This document shows, one piece after another, positions 10,653 to 21,170 of a stretch of 64,000 nt of DNA. The stretch comes from Agrypnia vestita (lineage: Eukaryota > Arthropoda > Insecta > Trichoptera > Phryganeidae). The stretch's first letter is position 1. Every line of letters begins with the position of its first letter. The stretch spans positions 62,001 through 126,000 of the forward strand of contig JADDOH010005135.1 in assembly GCA_016648135.1 (NCBI GenBank). Direction: 5' to 3'. Position numbers and translations under genes: made by a program. Below the pieces are notes generated by a model. The model did not search any database. It worked only from the letters and a program-made list of their open reading frames with translations, and had not been told where the DNA came from.

Positions 10653-11090
10653 ACTAGCTGTGCCGTCGTAGAATTTTCGCGAACCTTCTAGAACATTCTC
10701 CTTCCAAAACTTTCAAGAAATTCGAATGTACAGGAACTCTTTAGACACACCGACACATTCCGCCAATGAGTGAAGAACCTTATAGAACGGGAATTTTCTA
10801 GAACCTTCTCTTTCCAGAACTCTCTTGAGCAGGTTTTTCCGGAACCTTCTAAACTCACCGACACAGTCAGCGCGTTTATTTTGAAACAATCTGAAGCATT
10901 TGCGGCCTTCCCATAACAAAACAATGTGCTAGAATGCACATTTTCGTCACCCACTCCCACCCACGCTCAGCCACCCCCACCAGACTCGCACATTCTCAAT
11001 GGGACACCGAGGGCTATCCACCACCATAACCACCAGGGGGTGGTAGTATCTGGTTGTGGAGAAAACTTGGCGGATAGGGAAACACGGGTT
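10653..11090 (-). mobile_element. Helitron-like 3' end with heat-shock-element array
   Basis: Read on the minus strand the segment ends at ...GGCACAGCTAGT, the CTAG-type 3' terminus seen in lepidopteran Helitron-like elements. Just inside that end are three clusters of alternating GAA/TTC units with 2-nt spacers: six units at 10671-10698, four at 10791-10808 and three at 10837-10849. The remainder (10925-11090) holds CCACC/GGTGG inverted text. No Rep/helicase coding remains and the 5' boundary is not defined. Confidence 0.45.
10671..10849. promoter_or_regulatory. Dense heat-shock-element (HSF binding) array
   Basis: The HSE consensus is alternating GAA and TTC blocks spaced by two bases; three units suffice for trimeric HSF. 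Here 10671-10698 reads GAA-TT-TTC-GC-GAA-CC-TTC-TA-GAA-CA-TTC, six perfect units. 10791-10808 has four perfect units and 10837-10849 three. It lies inside a Helitron-like end. Confidence 0.65.
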
Positions 11091-11092
11091 TC

Positions 11093-11123
<31 letters not shown>
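11093..11123. repeat. (TA)n microsatellite
   Basis: About 14 uninterrupted TA units border the GC-richer block on its right. Confidence 0.9.
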
Positions 11124-11125
<2 letters not shown>

Positions 11126-11399
11126 ATTAAATCGCAAGTAGGTGTAATTCAGGATGACGAGAAACCATCCCTAGTCAATTACAAGAACATTTTCAAGACG
11201 CTGAAAGATCTGAGAACACACCTTGATATATACAGCATCATTACTTTATTAATTCCATTTTGATAAATTTTTTGAGTTCGACTGTAAATAAAACATTTTG
11301 AACTTATGGTGATATCTCCCATCAAGTGGAATATAAGTAAATACATGTAAAGAAAATGCATGTACATTTTTTTAATATTGTGTTTTGCCGCACATTTAA

Positions 11400-11730
11400 G
11401 GAACTAACTAACTAACCATCACGCCGTTTCCCGTCAGGGGTGGGCAGAGAGGATTGAACGCCACACTCTTCTATCCTAGCACACCACTTTTGCTTCGACC
11501 ACTTTCATATATCTTATCATATCATATCTACGATTGTTTAACAGGGCCATCCTCAAATACTTGTAGTATCTGATCGTGCCAGGTCTTTTGCGGACGCCCT
11601 CTATTCAACACATGCCTCATATATTTTCTTAACCATCCTTTCCTCGTTCATACATTCCACATGACAAAACCATCTCAGCACTCCTTTCTTTATTCACTCT
11701 ACCACACTACGGCCAGCATTTTGGACAAGA
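11400..11730 (-). mobile_element. LINE-L fragment (RT C-terminal region), minus strand
   Basis: The minus strand carries a decayed version of the RT C-terminal text seen at 16499-17109: words equivalent to WFCHVE, GRPQKTWHDQ and the 3' end GGCGTGATGGTTAG followed by (GTTA)n. Frameshifts break it. The 5' truncation lies near 11730, where a SINE-1 copy begins soon after. Confidence 0.6.
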
Positions 11731-11753
11731 ATTTTGGCGATGTCAATAAAACA

Positions 11754-11970
11754 GTGCCGTGGCGAAATTGGATAACGTGCCATCCCCGAATATAGAATGG
11801 AGGTCCGTTGTTTCGAATCCCGGAAGCAGTTAAAATATTTTTTCGTTAATTTAGTTAATTTTTCTCTATGTCTTTTGTAATTGATTAAATAAAAATTTGT
11901 TTAAAATTCACAGAAATTCGTTCTTTAACTGCAACTTCACAATAACAATGTGCTTTCTTTAATATCATAT
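11754..11970 (+). mobile_element. SINE-1 copy
   Basis: tRNA-Arg-like head (GTGGCGAAATTGGATAACG, B-box region GTTTCGAATCC) and the full family tail (AAATATTTTTTCG, CTATGTCTTTTG, ACTTCACAATAACAATGTG). Small indels in the head make it a non-functional tRNA. Confidence 0.7.
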
Positions 11971-12024
11971 ACATTTATTAATACATTAATACTCTCGAAA
12001 AATGAGTTGGTATCATCTGACGGC

Positions 12025-12185
12025 CAACTCTAACACCGCGCGTGCTCATTGGTCAAATGAGATAACGCACGCTTTCCCGGCGTCTAGTTTTCTGTTACGC
12101 AATTCCGTCCATTTTCACGAAATCATTCCCACAGATTGCAGGAAAGCGAGAAGAAAGATGTTACACATCAAAAACTAAAAATGCT
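12025..12185. repeat. Dispersed repeat shared with 46480-46620
   Basis: Shared words include CGCGCGTG, the run TGTTACGCAATT-CGTCCATTTT-CACGAAATC, and ACACATCAAAAA versus ACACACCAAAAT. The class is unknown. CpG-rich at the left. Confidence 0.5.
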
Positions 12186-12334
12186 GACGTATACATCAAC
12201 TAGTATATGTATGCACTAACTATTAGTTAATGTGTACATTATCAAAATTTACACATGGTTTTAAACATACAATGTTATGTACAAGAGAAACAAAATAAAT
12301 CGTCTTCCAGTAAGGAGTAGCAATCGCAAATGGC

Positions 12335-12510
12335 ACCATCTCTGGGATCGAACTAGTATTTAAAAATAAATAGCTCGTCTAGTGATCTGGTGGTCGGTGG
12401 TTTGAGCCCCATTCCAGGAAACCAACAATTTTGTCTTATTTTCATAGCACTAGCATTTAGCTTAATTTGATAATAGTAAAATATTGATATTCCGTGTTTG
12501 AATTTTTATT
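12335..12510 (+). mobile_element. SINE-2 copy, diverged head
   Basis: Head remnants (GTCTAGTGATCTGGTGG, GGTTTGAGCCCC) are followed by the family tail (TTGTCTTATTTTCATAGC, TTTAGCTTAATTTG, ATATTGATATTCCGTGTTTG). More diverged than the copies at 25 kb. Confidence 0.55.
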
Positions 12511-13054
12511 TAAAAATATATATATTTATTAGCAATCTGGAGCTAGAAACTGTATAAATGTATATCGACAAGAAATTTTCTGGGGACTCAATATTTCCAC
12601 GATTCTCATAAAATTTTGCCAGTCACGAAAGAGTACGATAGTATTATTTGCAGTTAACTTAATTTTATTTTAGTAAAATTGTGCCACAGCTTTAGAAACT
12701 CCCTGTAGCGTAACAACCCTAGACATGGACCACGTTTTATTAACGCGTGTGCCTACACGAAGAACCCTCATTACTTCTACGATTCTGTATGTAAAATATT
12801 AACATAGTAGTGTGTTGCGTGGAACGAATTATATCAAAAAAGTTTATAAATCGTTTTGCACTAGCGTTTTTAGATTTGATTGTATTTTTTTTTTAATTTA
12901 TTACCCTTGATTTCTGCCGTGTTTAATTTCATTAAGTTCACCATGTTTTATGTTGAAGATGTATAATCTAATAAATCTTCAAAATACACATCTCAATGTA
13001 TCTTTGCTCATCAGATAAAATACATGTTTGAACCCAAATTGACTGAGAATTATA
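12511..13054. other. AT-rich spacer, nothing recognised
   Basis: No repeat or coding feature recognised. Confidence 0.3.
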
Positions 13055-13395
13055 AATGATTTAACAGATTGTTAGTTAACTTTGTAAAAACCACTACCAG
13101 ATTTTAGGTCTACCGGTTTCGAGACGTACCCGTCTCTTCGTCAGGACCAACACTACACCACTACATTCACAACACTACACACCTCAACCATAGTATTGTT
13201 ACTCTTCCACCGATAATTGATCACATGCGTGTTAGTCTTGTCAGGGACAAACATGCACTGATTAGCCTAATGAACCATCAGGGATCTACCGAAAGAGAGT
13301 GAGAGGGGGCGGGGTCTAAAGTGGGTGTTACCCCATCTTTAACAGTGGTAGTGGTTTTCATAAAGTTAACTAACAATCTGTTATTATGTCTAACC
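13055..13395 (-). mobile_element. Penelope-like terminal repeat (family A), minus strand
   Basis: Minus strand: after a block shared with the sequence downstream of the GIY-YIG fragment at 26112 (CCCACTTTAGACCCCGCCCC) come the GTAGTGTAGTGTTGG text, the hammerhead motif at 13107-13148 and an end TCTGGTAGTGGTTTTTAC. Both outer ends carry inverted GTTAACTAAC/GTTAGTTAAC text within AACAGATTG. No open coding remains. Confidence 0.6.
13107..13148 (-). ncRNA. Hammerhead ribozyme motif, family A
   Basis: Minus strand: stem I GGUC/GACC, core CUGACGA, one extra A, stem II GAGAC/GUCUC with loop GGGUAC, then GAA and the self-complementary stem III ACCGGU followed by A17. All catalytic-core positions of the CUGANGA...GAAA consensus are kept. 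The cleavage site would be after GGUA. The short palindromic stem III suggests a dimeric form. Confidence 0.7.
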
Positions 13396-13829
13396 ACAAA
13401 GTTAATGCTTTAAATATTAATAATATTATATACGATTTATTACCAGTTCTTCAAACTAAATTCATATCTTATATGGAGGTACATTTTTGTTTAAAAATAT
13501 CATACTCTTGCTCAAATCTAAGTTATGTAATATAAATAGGGATTATACTGTATATATATCACTATTTTTTTTTAATTTTCTGAAAGAGCTTGTTGGCAAA
13601 CTTTAAAAGAAACGATACATTACAACGTCAAGTGACAGTGTCTTTGGAAATAATAAATTGCTAAAAATCTATTGCATATATATAAACCAGATACTGGTAG
13701 GTAGTCCCGTTAGAAGCCTCATTTGAGTTAAATTGAACAAAAGTCTGAAATTAAAATTTAGATATCTCGAAAGCTAACAAATTTGTTGAGTTTTAAATTT
13801 GCGTTTTGCATGAATAATTTTGTTGCGTC
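13396..13829. other. AT-rich spacer, nothing recognised
   Basis: Apart from the family A flank (TTATGTCTAACCACAAAG near 13381-13405) no repeat or coding signal was recognised. Confidence 0.3.
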
Positions 13830-13935
13830 CGGTGGAGTCGCGTGACGTCATCTCTCACCCGGTGTAAATCACGGCTCGTGCTTCAGCGCCCGGCTATGCG
13901 ATCGCGTGACGTCACAAGTGGTTGGAGGTCAACCA
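13830..13935. promoter_or_regulatory. CpG-rich block with two CRE-type palindromes
   Basis: Two TGACGTCA octamers (13843-13850 and 13907-13914) lie 64 bp apart, each preceded by TCGCG, in a local CpG-rich block. TGACGTCA is the CREB/ATF consensus. No start site or gene is visible next to it, so a role is only suggested. Confidence 0.35.
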
Positions 13936-15524
13936 TTCCGCGCTATTATACACATTATTGGGAAGACTTGAGCCGGTCTAGATTTCTAATGGATCCCGAC
14001 TGTTAAAGTCGCTATGTTCCGCATTAGAATTTCTTATTTGTTTTATGTGTGTATTGATAATGAAACTATTTCAATGGTGTAGTTATTCAATATTACTTAA
14101 CAAAATTGTAGAGTACTGGACTTGTTTTTTTCTTTTCAGTTTTTATTTTTACACAGTCGGGTTTTTTTCTTTTTTTTTGGCAAATTTCAACATTTTTTCA
14201 CTGGTTTATTTATTAGTTTTCCATTAAGTTAAATACAATATTATCAACATCATGAAACTTCTGCATTTTCGAGCTTGCTTGGTAAGATGGTGAATTTAGA
14301 CAAGGCGGAAGTTGTATCATTACCTGTTATTACGAATTACCTGTTAAAATGAGGATTGAGAATAGTTATGAGGCTTTTAAGAAGAATATTAAAAAGCACT
14401 GTTTCTTTGTAGGCGGACGGGCGGCATGTAAATAGCCATCTGCTGGGTGAATTTAATATTCGACTATAATAATACCTCTCAATATGATAATGCAAAAAAA
14501 TGTCAAATTACGTTTTCTCTCTCTGAAGAACATATATGAGTAAACCAAATTAAGCCACAAATGACCACTGACCTGTATACTATTTCTCCTCTCCAACAAA
14601 ATTATCCGGTCCGGATCTTCGTATTGCCGACTTTGTTTGCAGATATCTTGAGAAATTCTGGTTCTTCCACGTCACAAATAACACGCGAAAAAGAATATGA
14701 AACTGGTGAAATCCCGGAAAACAATACGAGTCCAAAATGTACGAACCGATTATAGGTTAGTCCGTTCGCAATCAAAACTAGAGAAATTGTTACAATGTTT
14801 AAAAATATGTTTTTGTTTTCTCGCGCCGTCGCGGCGCGAGCACAGAACAACTCCATCTAGCGTCGGTGTATAGTTTTACAGAAGCAACGGCATTTATGAA
14901 CCACCATGGAAAACCAAATATGCCTTCAGGAAAGGTATTATAGATATTAAATCAATTATCATTTTGAGAGGTATACATTTGTTTATTATGGCGCCTTGCC
15001 AAAGCACCCTCGCAATTATTTAATTTTTATTTTATACAATGTAATCTACTTACTTAATATTTAATTATGTTTGTATATTTTTTATATAATTCTGTGCAAT
15101 ATGGCTTTATTATTAATATTATTTTTAATGCATTCTTTTGGATGACTTTGCTTACAATTTTCCATTACTTTATTTTACTTTATTCATAGTTACGTGAGTT
15201 TATTTTAAATCCATACAATATCTCCTCTTTTCTTGTGTCATCTACTGTTTCGTCCCCATATTCACATAATCTTTTCACACTCATCTAACATGAAATTCTT
15301 CATTGTACTATACATCATATCTAAGATTTATCCTTCTTCCTGAATGGCAGTATCATTATCTCTCGTCCCATAAACGACTATCTTTCCGACATTTCAGCAT
15401 AATAATACCATGAATATTGAATATTTTTTGAGGATTAAACCACAAAATCACCGAAATCTTGGTGAATAAAATTATATTAGATTTTTATTTTTTAAATTCA
15501 GTGTTATTATGCATGTAGTAGCTA
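13936..15524. other. AT-rich spacer with no supported gene
   Basis: Open frames at 14045-14227 (poly-T derived) and 14561-14856 (both strands) are present but unconvincing. A GC-rich palindromic spot CGCGCCGTCGCGGCGCG lies at 14822-14838. Nothing else recognised. Confidence 0.3.
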
Positions 15525-15950
15525 TAACCCGTCAAAAATGACGGCACTTTAACATGCCGGTTCCTGAAGAATAAGTATTTACTTATTTATAGCCGACACC
15601 CATGAAATAATAATAATGACTTTTATATTTAAAATATTTCCCCTGTCGGCAGTTAATGGTACTATTTTATATCCTGGCGATTTTGCTGGGCGGAAGATGA
15701 AACGGTTCGCGTTTTTGCTAAGTCTTAAATATATGTACTATATTTTTGACCGGTCACGCAGGCTCGGTGGTAGCAACATCGCATGCGACCGGTTCGGGTT
15801 TGCTGACCTGGGGTTCTAGCCCATCTCCGGCCGTTTCATTTCGTTCATTTAGCCGTAAATTCGAACGAAATTCCAGACGTTACACGAAGTTACGGACAGA
15901 CAGACAGGCAGACGGAGGGACAGACAGAAAACGAAATCATTATGTTTGAT
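15525..15950 (-). mobile_element. Helitron-like non-autonomous element (family H2), minus strand
   Basis: On the minus strand the 3' end is a hairpin (CCGTCATTTTTGACGG) followed by GTTATAGCTAC, a slightly decayed version of hairpin-plus-CTAG seen in the copies at 39170-39615 and 59436-59815. The other end holds the CGGACAGACAGACAGG run. Inside is a tRNA-like B-box phrase (GGGGTTCTAGCCC). No protein-coding remains. Hairpin plus CTRR ending suggests Helitron; without a target junction this is inference. Confidence 0.5.
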
Positions 15951-16489
15951 TGACTAAAATAATATATTAAATAGGTGAACGAATTTATTGAGGTTTCTAA
16001 AATGTCGTCAGGAGAGCCTAAAACAATGGTAATTACACATATTCAAAGACTTTTGAACTTTCTTTCTACACGAATGTAGAATTGACTCAACTATCCCGGA
16101 ATATTCGAGAAGCGACGGATAATTATAATTACCGGCGGCATCGCGCGAGTGTCAGAGAGTTGTTGTGACATTTCTGAGAATACACAGATAAAAGCGAACC
16201 GTGCGGCGGCTCAGTGTGACCAAGCGGCGGATATTCGGCGCTAGGGGTACTTACGTGCGAAACAGAGCAGATCTATCTAGCGATAGACAAAAATGCAGTG
16301 AAAATTCAAGTGACGTGAAATATTCTAGAAACGAGCAGTATGAATTTGAGAATGGTGCTCTGATTAAATCCGTGTTCAGTGACTGTATAATAAATGAAAG
16401 TCTTAATTGGACGTAGTAATGCAGAAAATATCCAACACACAAAATTCTAGAACTGAGTTATGTATGGGTTTGAATGGATGGATATCTTA
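15951..16489. other. Unassigned, 5'UTR- or LTR-like stretch
   Basis: Locally GC-richer text at 16130-16330 (GCGGCGGCTCAGTGTGACC, CAAGCGGCGGATATTCGG) resembles the leader-type repeats at 52 and 55 kb in style but not clearly in sequence. A 71-codon open frame at 16201-16416 lacks a recognisable domain. No firm assignment. Confidence 0.3.
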
Positions 16490-17109
16490 ACTAACTAACT
16501 AACCATCACGCCGTTCCCTGCAGGGATAGGCAGAGAGATTTGACCGCCATACTCTTCTATCCTGGTACACCACTTTTGCTTCGGCCACATTCATACATCT
16601 TCTCATACACGTTCTACGGTTGTTGCGGCTTTTAACAGGGCCATCCTCAAATACTTGTAGTACCTGATCGTGCCAGGTCTTTCGCGGACGCCCTCTATTC
16701 CTGTTGCCTTCAACATTCGCCTCATATATTTTCTTAACCATCCTTTCCTCGTTCATACGTTCCACATGACCAAACCATCTCAGCACTCCTTTCTTTATTC
16801 TATCTACCACACTACAGCCAGCATTGCATTCACTTCTAATTTGTTCATTCCTCACTCTATCGACCAAAGATTTTCCACACAAGCGTCTTAGTGACCGCAT
16901 TTCCCCACCGCATTCAGTCTACTTTCATTCCTCTTTTGCCAATTCCAGGCTTCACTTCCACACATAAGGGTTGGCACTAGAACGCCATTATGTACCGCTA
17001 GTCTTGCTTCTTTTGACAGATTCTTATTGGCCATAATTGCATTTAGTGCACCATTAACTTTATGGATATCTTTATGTGCTGAAAATGTCCAAGCGCTAAG
17101 TAATATATA
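16490..17109 (-). pseudogene. LINE-L reverse-transcriptase C-terminal fragment
   Basis: Two overlapping minus-strand frames (17166 to 16888, then 16900 to 16499) read together as the C-terminal part of a non-LTR retrotransposon polyprotein: ALNAIMANKNLSKEARLAV, LMCGSEAWNWQKRNES, then after one frameshift MRSLRRLCGKSLVDRVRN, LRWFGHVERMNEER, GRPRKTWHDQ and NRRTCMRRCMNVAEAK, ending in RRDG before a stop. The LRW-GHV-RM and RGRP-KTW signatures are typical of LINE ORF2 C-termini in insects; the clade is not certain. The 3' tail is (TTAG)n. The mariner at 17112 interrupts its 5' side. Confidence 0.75.
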
Positions 17110-17111
17110 TA

Positions 17112-17140
17112 TTAGGTCCTTACATATGAAATTGGCGTTT
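17112..17140 (+). repeat. mariner left inverted terminal repeat
   Basis: 29 bases, identical to the reverse complement of 18333-18361 and preceded by TA. Confidence 0.93.
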
Positions 17141-17312
17141 TGCCGTACTGGCAAATTTGATCTCAAATATCTTCTCTTTGGTTAGGAATTCCAAATCCAA
17201 ATTTATACAGCTATTTACTCATGTATTTGTGTTTTGAAAATTATAATTTATTTGTTTTTTCCTCAATTCTTTTTTTCTTTGCGTCACTCAGTTTACAAAA
17301 TGAAAGAAAAAC

Positions 17313-18287
17313 TTGAAATATCGCGTTATTTACGAGTACGAGTTCCACCGTGGCACCAGTGTTGCAGAAACGGCTCGAAGGATTAATGATGTGTATGGCG
17401 ACGGTGCCGCAAAAGAAAACACAGTGCGTTTTTGGTTCCAACGTTTTCATTCTGGAAATTTAGACCTGCAGAACAAGCCCCGTGGACGGCCGGAGACCAA
17501 AGTTGATAATGAAGAATTGAAGGCTATTGTGGAAGCGGATCCATCGCAAACCACATCCGAGTTAGCTGCAGGCTGCGGTGTTAGTGATAAAACTGTTTTA
17601 ATCCACTTGAAGCAAATTGGTAAGGTGAAAAAGCTTGAAAGGTGGGTACCTCACGAAATGAGTGAAGCAAATCAACAAACGCGCGTTGACTGCTGCGTTG
17701 CATTACTCAACCGGCACATTAATGAAGGGATTTTAAATCGAATCATTACCTGTGATGAAAAGTGGATCCTGTACGATAATCGGAAGCGCTCATCGCAATG
17801 GCTGAACCCTGCCGAACCAGCCAAACCATGCCCCAAGCGAAAATTGACTCCAAAAAAGTTACTTGTGAGCGTTTGGTGGACTAGTGCTGGTGTCGTTCAC
17901 TACAGTTTTCTTAAATCTGGCCAGACGATTACGGCAGATGTCTATTGTCAGCAACTGCAAACCTTGATGGAAAAGCTAGCTGCTAAACAACCGAGGCTGG
18001 TTAATCGCTCTAGGCCACTGCTGCTTCATGATAACGCTAGACCACACACTGCACAACAGACGACTACCAAATTAGAGGAGCTTCAATTGGAATGTCTAAG
18101 ACATCCACCGTACTCTCCGGACTTTGCCCCAACAGATTACCATTTTTTTCGAAATTTGGATAACTTCTTGCACAGGAAAAAATTCAACTCCGATGGGGCA
18201 GTCCAAACCGCCTTCAAAGATTTTATTTATTCCCGTCCGAATGGTTTTTTTAGTAAAGGGATCGATGAACTACCTATGATTAAATAA
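17313..18287 (+). CDS. mariner transposase (DD34D), lightly damaged
   Basis: Cut-and-paste transposase. Residues 1-55 of the open frame form the first helix-turn-helix region (GTSVAETARRINDVYGDG, VRFWFQRFHSGNLDL), followed by GRP and a second HTH to about 115, then WVPHE. The catalytic triad is visible: D148 in TCDEKW, D240 in LLHDNARPH and D275 in SPDFAPTDYHFF, with exactly 34 residues between the last two (DD34D). The text resembles the cecropia group to which SETMAR/Hsmar1 belong. Two defects: the natural ATG at 17300 is out of frame by one base, probably an extra A in an A run at 17307-17311, so the frame starts without an ATG; and the C-terminus stops after DELPMIK, lacking the roughly 15-20 residues (RWQKC type) normal for the family. 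Probably inactive now, but young. Confidence 0.93.
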   Translation: MKYRVIYEYEFHRGTSVAETARRINDVYGDGAAKENTVRFWFQRFHSGNLDLQNKPRGRPETKVDNEELKAIVEADPSQTTSELAAGCGVSDKTVLIHLKQIGKVKKLERWVPHEMSEANQQTRVDCCVALLNRHINEGILNRIITCDEKWILYDNRKRSSQWLNPAEPAKPCPKRKLTPKKLLVSVWWTSAGVVHYSFLKSGQTITADVYCQQLQTLMEKLAAKQPRLVNRSRPLLLHDNARPHTAQQTTTKLEELQLECLRHPPYSPDFAPTDYHFFRNLDNFLHRKKFNSDGAVQTAFKDFIYSRPNGFFSKGIDELPMIK

Positions 18288-18332
18288 ATATATTATAATA
18301 AAAAAAAATCGGCTTTATGTTCCTCCCATACT

Positions 18333-18361
18333 AAACGCCAATTTCATATGTAAGGACCTAA
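18333..18361 (-). repeat. mariner right inverted terminal repeat
   Basis: 29 bases, exact reverse complement of 17112-17140, followed by TA at 18362-18363. Confidence 0.93.
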
Positions 18362-18363
18362 TA

Positions 18364-18884
18364 GTTTTTTGTAAATTTAATATTTTAATCATCCACACCA
18401 TGGCCATCACCGTCAAATTAACTCTTAAACTCAACAACTCATATACTTTATTTCCATCTATTGGCTTATATCCACGAGAAGAGTGTTTTATGAAATTTTT
18501 GATTTTACACAATATCAGTAACAGACAATATCCTTCCGTAGGATTCTTTGAGACAACTTTTGATTTTAACAGTCCAACCAAACCAAGTTATTTTCGAAAA
18601 CTAGGGCAGACAAATTAACCGCAAAATCTTTATCTCATCATAACGGTTTATCGGTAATTAATCGGTTATTATGAATAATAACGGTTATCTGATTGCATTT
18701 TATTATGATATAAAATAACTGAATAAATCATTTTAAAAAATATTTATAAACAAATTGTTACACATTTATATTTATTTACATAAAGATTTCTCATGATATT
18801 AAACGTAACGTTATCTAAACGAAATCGGATACTTTTTAATGCAGTTAATTAGAACAATATTTGATGCGTCATCGTATTTATTAT
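18364..18884. other. AT-rich spacer, nothing recognised
   Basis: Short open frames on both strands at 18315-18618 have no recognisable domain. The text does not obviously continue the LINE-L sequence on the other side of the mariner. Confidence 0.3.
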
Positions 18885-19255
18885 TATATTTGGATATAGA
18901 AAGAAGGTAATCTCCGAAACTACATATCCGATTTCAAAAAACCTTTCACCAATATTTAGAATGGACTTTCAGAATGGACAAAGGCTATATATATTTATTA
19001 TACATTAAAATAAAATTATCGTGGTGACCTATTTTACAGCAAAAGTCGACGAAAAAATTGTCAAGCGATGCGTTTTTTACGAACGCTACCTTAACGGTAA
19101 AAAATATTTAAATACTTTCTACAGAGAACTGGTAAAACTCAAAAAATTCTATGAAAAATTCCGCGACGACATATTTATTAAAGTTTATACAGAAATTGAT
19201 AAAATATTACTAAAAGTTACTGAAAATTTACGCGTGTGAAGCCGCGTGCACAGCT
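18885..19255 (+). mobile_element. Helitron-like element (family H1), non-autonomous
   Basis: The 3' end reads ACGCGTGTGAAGCCGCGTGC then ACAGCTAGT: a GC hairpin followed by CTAG, the ending of a repeat class very common in Lepidoptera. The interior phrase AATGGACAAAGGCTATATA matches the copy starting at 42652 (GAACAAAGGCTATAGAATAT). An open frame from GTG at 19021 (72 codons) is AT-rich and probably not a protein. Confidence 0.5.
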
Positions 19256-20859
19256 AGTATATAATAAATATCTAATGAGTATTAAAAATGCGATTTTTCG
19301 TAAGGCGTCGACAATACCTATTTACTAATTTTAAAATAATATACAAAATAGTAAAAAAATTAAATACAGAGATTATTTAAAAATTATTTATCCCACAGAT
19401 AAAGATTCCTCCATTTTAACTATTTATGAAATCGCAATGACTAAATGTTAAAAAAAGACACTGCATAGTGTAACTAATCTTCACGAAAGACGCTAAAAAG
19501 TATTTTTAGGAAGACAGAATAACCCCCAAGGGATGAATAATAATCAATAAAGTACCGTAAACCTGTGATGGTTGGTCTCGGATTGATTTTTGTGATGGTT
19601 GGTCTCGGATCCTCAACGCACGTGCGCGTATTATAATATAATTTCAATAAATTCTGGGTAAACGAAACATATGACAAAACACTTGAAAATCTTGCTTTCT
19701 AGAAATACCGTCACACTATGAAAAATACTATTATACAACACAATAAAATATTTCAAATAAACTTATAAACCAAACGAAAGTTGAGAAAAAAAATTAGATA
19801 ATGGTATTTCAGGCATACCCACTGATGCTCCAAGAACACAGCCTCATTATAATTTATAAAATGTCTTCTAAATTCCTTAGACCCCTCATTCGGAATAATA
19901 TTCGGATCTCCTCAAATTGCAAAAAAACATTTAAATGCCTGAGGATCTTTTCAAGACGAATGACTCCTGAATAACTGATTAACCTTGCGTTCAAAAGTTT
20001 TTTTTTTATAATGTACGCAAAAAGCCTTCAAATTTAAATAATGGTATTCATCCACATCTGTGCCTCGCCACGTCCCCCCAGACGAAAGCGAGATATTAAT
20101 TTTTTTGAAAAACGACCGCTACGCTTTTGTTTTTTAAACTGCTCGAATTTTTCTTTAATTTCGAAGATCACCGAAAACTTTGATGTATGAAAGTGTATAT
20201 TAAGGCTTCCGCGGAGCGTGCCGGGATCGATAAGCCCCTAACGACCTTGGCCCTGACGTGATTTGAGGAGGGGAGTGACAATTTTAGAGGGCGGATTTAT
20301 AACGGGAGGTATGTTTTCTTTAAGTTGACATTGAGTTCATCCGAGTCAAGAGACCAAACTCTTAAAAAAACTCAGAAGCAGAGATTGCTCTCGCACTAGT
20401 TTTTGGCAATATCAAATGCACTCAATTCACCGGACTAAGATTCAGAATAGCGTCAACTTGAACTCTAGAATACATAGGGCCTAAAATATTTAACATATTT
20501 AAAACTTCCCTTCCCGGAAATCAGAATATACTCAATTAATAAAATAAAAGCTTTAGCAAACAACTGGCTTACCTCCAAAGGTAGAACAGCAACTGAAAAT
20601 TTACTTACTGTAATTGCATAATAATGTCTTCAAATAAAAATATATACCTATATAAATAAATTAATTAATTAAGGAAAATAAAAAATAACCTTAAACAAAG
20701 CTTTAACCCTTTTTACATTAAACAATTATTCTACACATATTTACACTTGGACTTATGACTCACTCAACTTTCACTAATCTTCCACTTGATACTCTGTAGA
20801 TACATAATTACTACCTTATGAAAATAAATACTACTGACGAACTCGAAAAAATATTATAA
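19256..20859. other. Spacer, nothing firmly recognised
   Basis: A short internal duplication (GTGATGGTTGGTCTCGGAT at about 19566 and 19593) is visible. Locally GC-rich 20205-20290 has no identifiable content. A 20-nt segment at 20573-20592 has both splice signals on the minus strand but is too short to call. Confidence 0.3.
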
Positions 20860-21035
20860 TTGTGTTCTATAACGCCACTCTGGGACAGGCGTAGCCTAGT
20901 AGAGTGGCATAATCCACAAATTAAACAAAACAAAAAAAATGTGTAATTTATCTTATGTTTTATTGTTAAATTAGTATTAAGTATCTTTATTTGTAAACAA
21001 GGATTTTTTTAAATAAATAAATAAAAAAATAAATA
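20860..21035 (+). repeat. LINE-type 3' end with (AAAT)n tail
   Basis: The phrase GGACAGGCGTAGCCTAGTAG leads into AT-rich text ending in an AAATAAATAAAT tail near 21013-21036, as in 5'-truncated LINE copies. No coding part. Confidence 0.35.
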
Positions 21036-21099
21036 AGTTTGCACTGTAGTGTCCACGCCTACTTTATATGAATTCAGTAAAATTATTTTTTTAGGTGCA

Positions 21100-21170
21100 T
21101 CTAGGGTGAAATTTTAGTATGCAACGAATGCGTGTGCTTACCACGGAAACTTTTACACCATTAAGTTATT
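21100..21170 (+). repeat. Dispersed repeat shared with 59285-59355
   Basis: GTGAAATTTTAGTATGCAAC and the following GAATGCGTG and TTTTACACCAT words recur in order at 59288-59352. The class is unknown. Confidence 0.45.

Larger units (their letters stand above)
17112..18361 (+). mobile_element. Near-complete mariner element (cecropia type), TA target site
   Basis: Perfect 29-bp inverted termini run 17112-17140 and 18333-18361; each starts TTAGGTCC and ends GGCGTTT inward. They are flanked by TA at 17110-17111 and 18362-18363, the Tc1/mariner target duplication. The 1250-bp length is normal for mariner. Identical TIRs imply a recent insertion. It lies next to LINE-L sequence. Confidence 0.93.
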
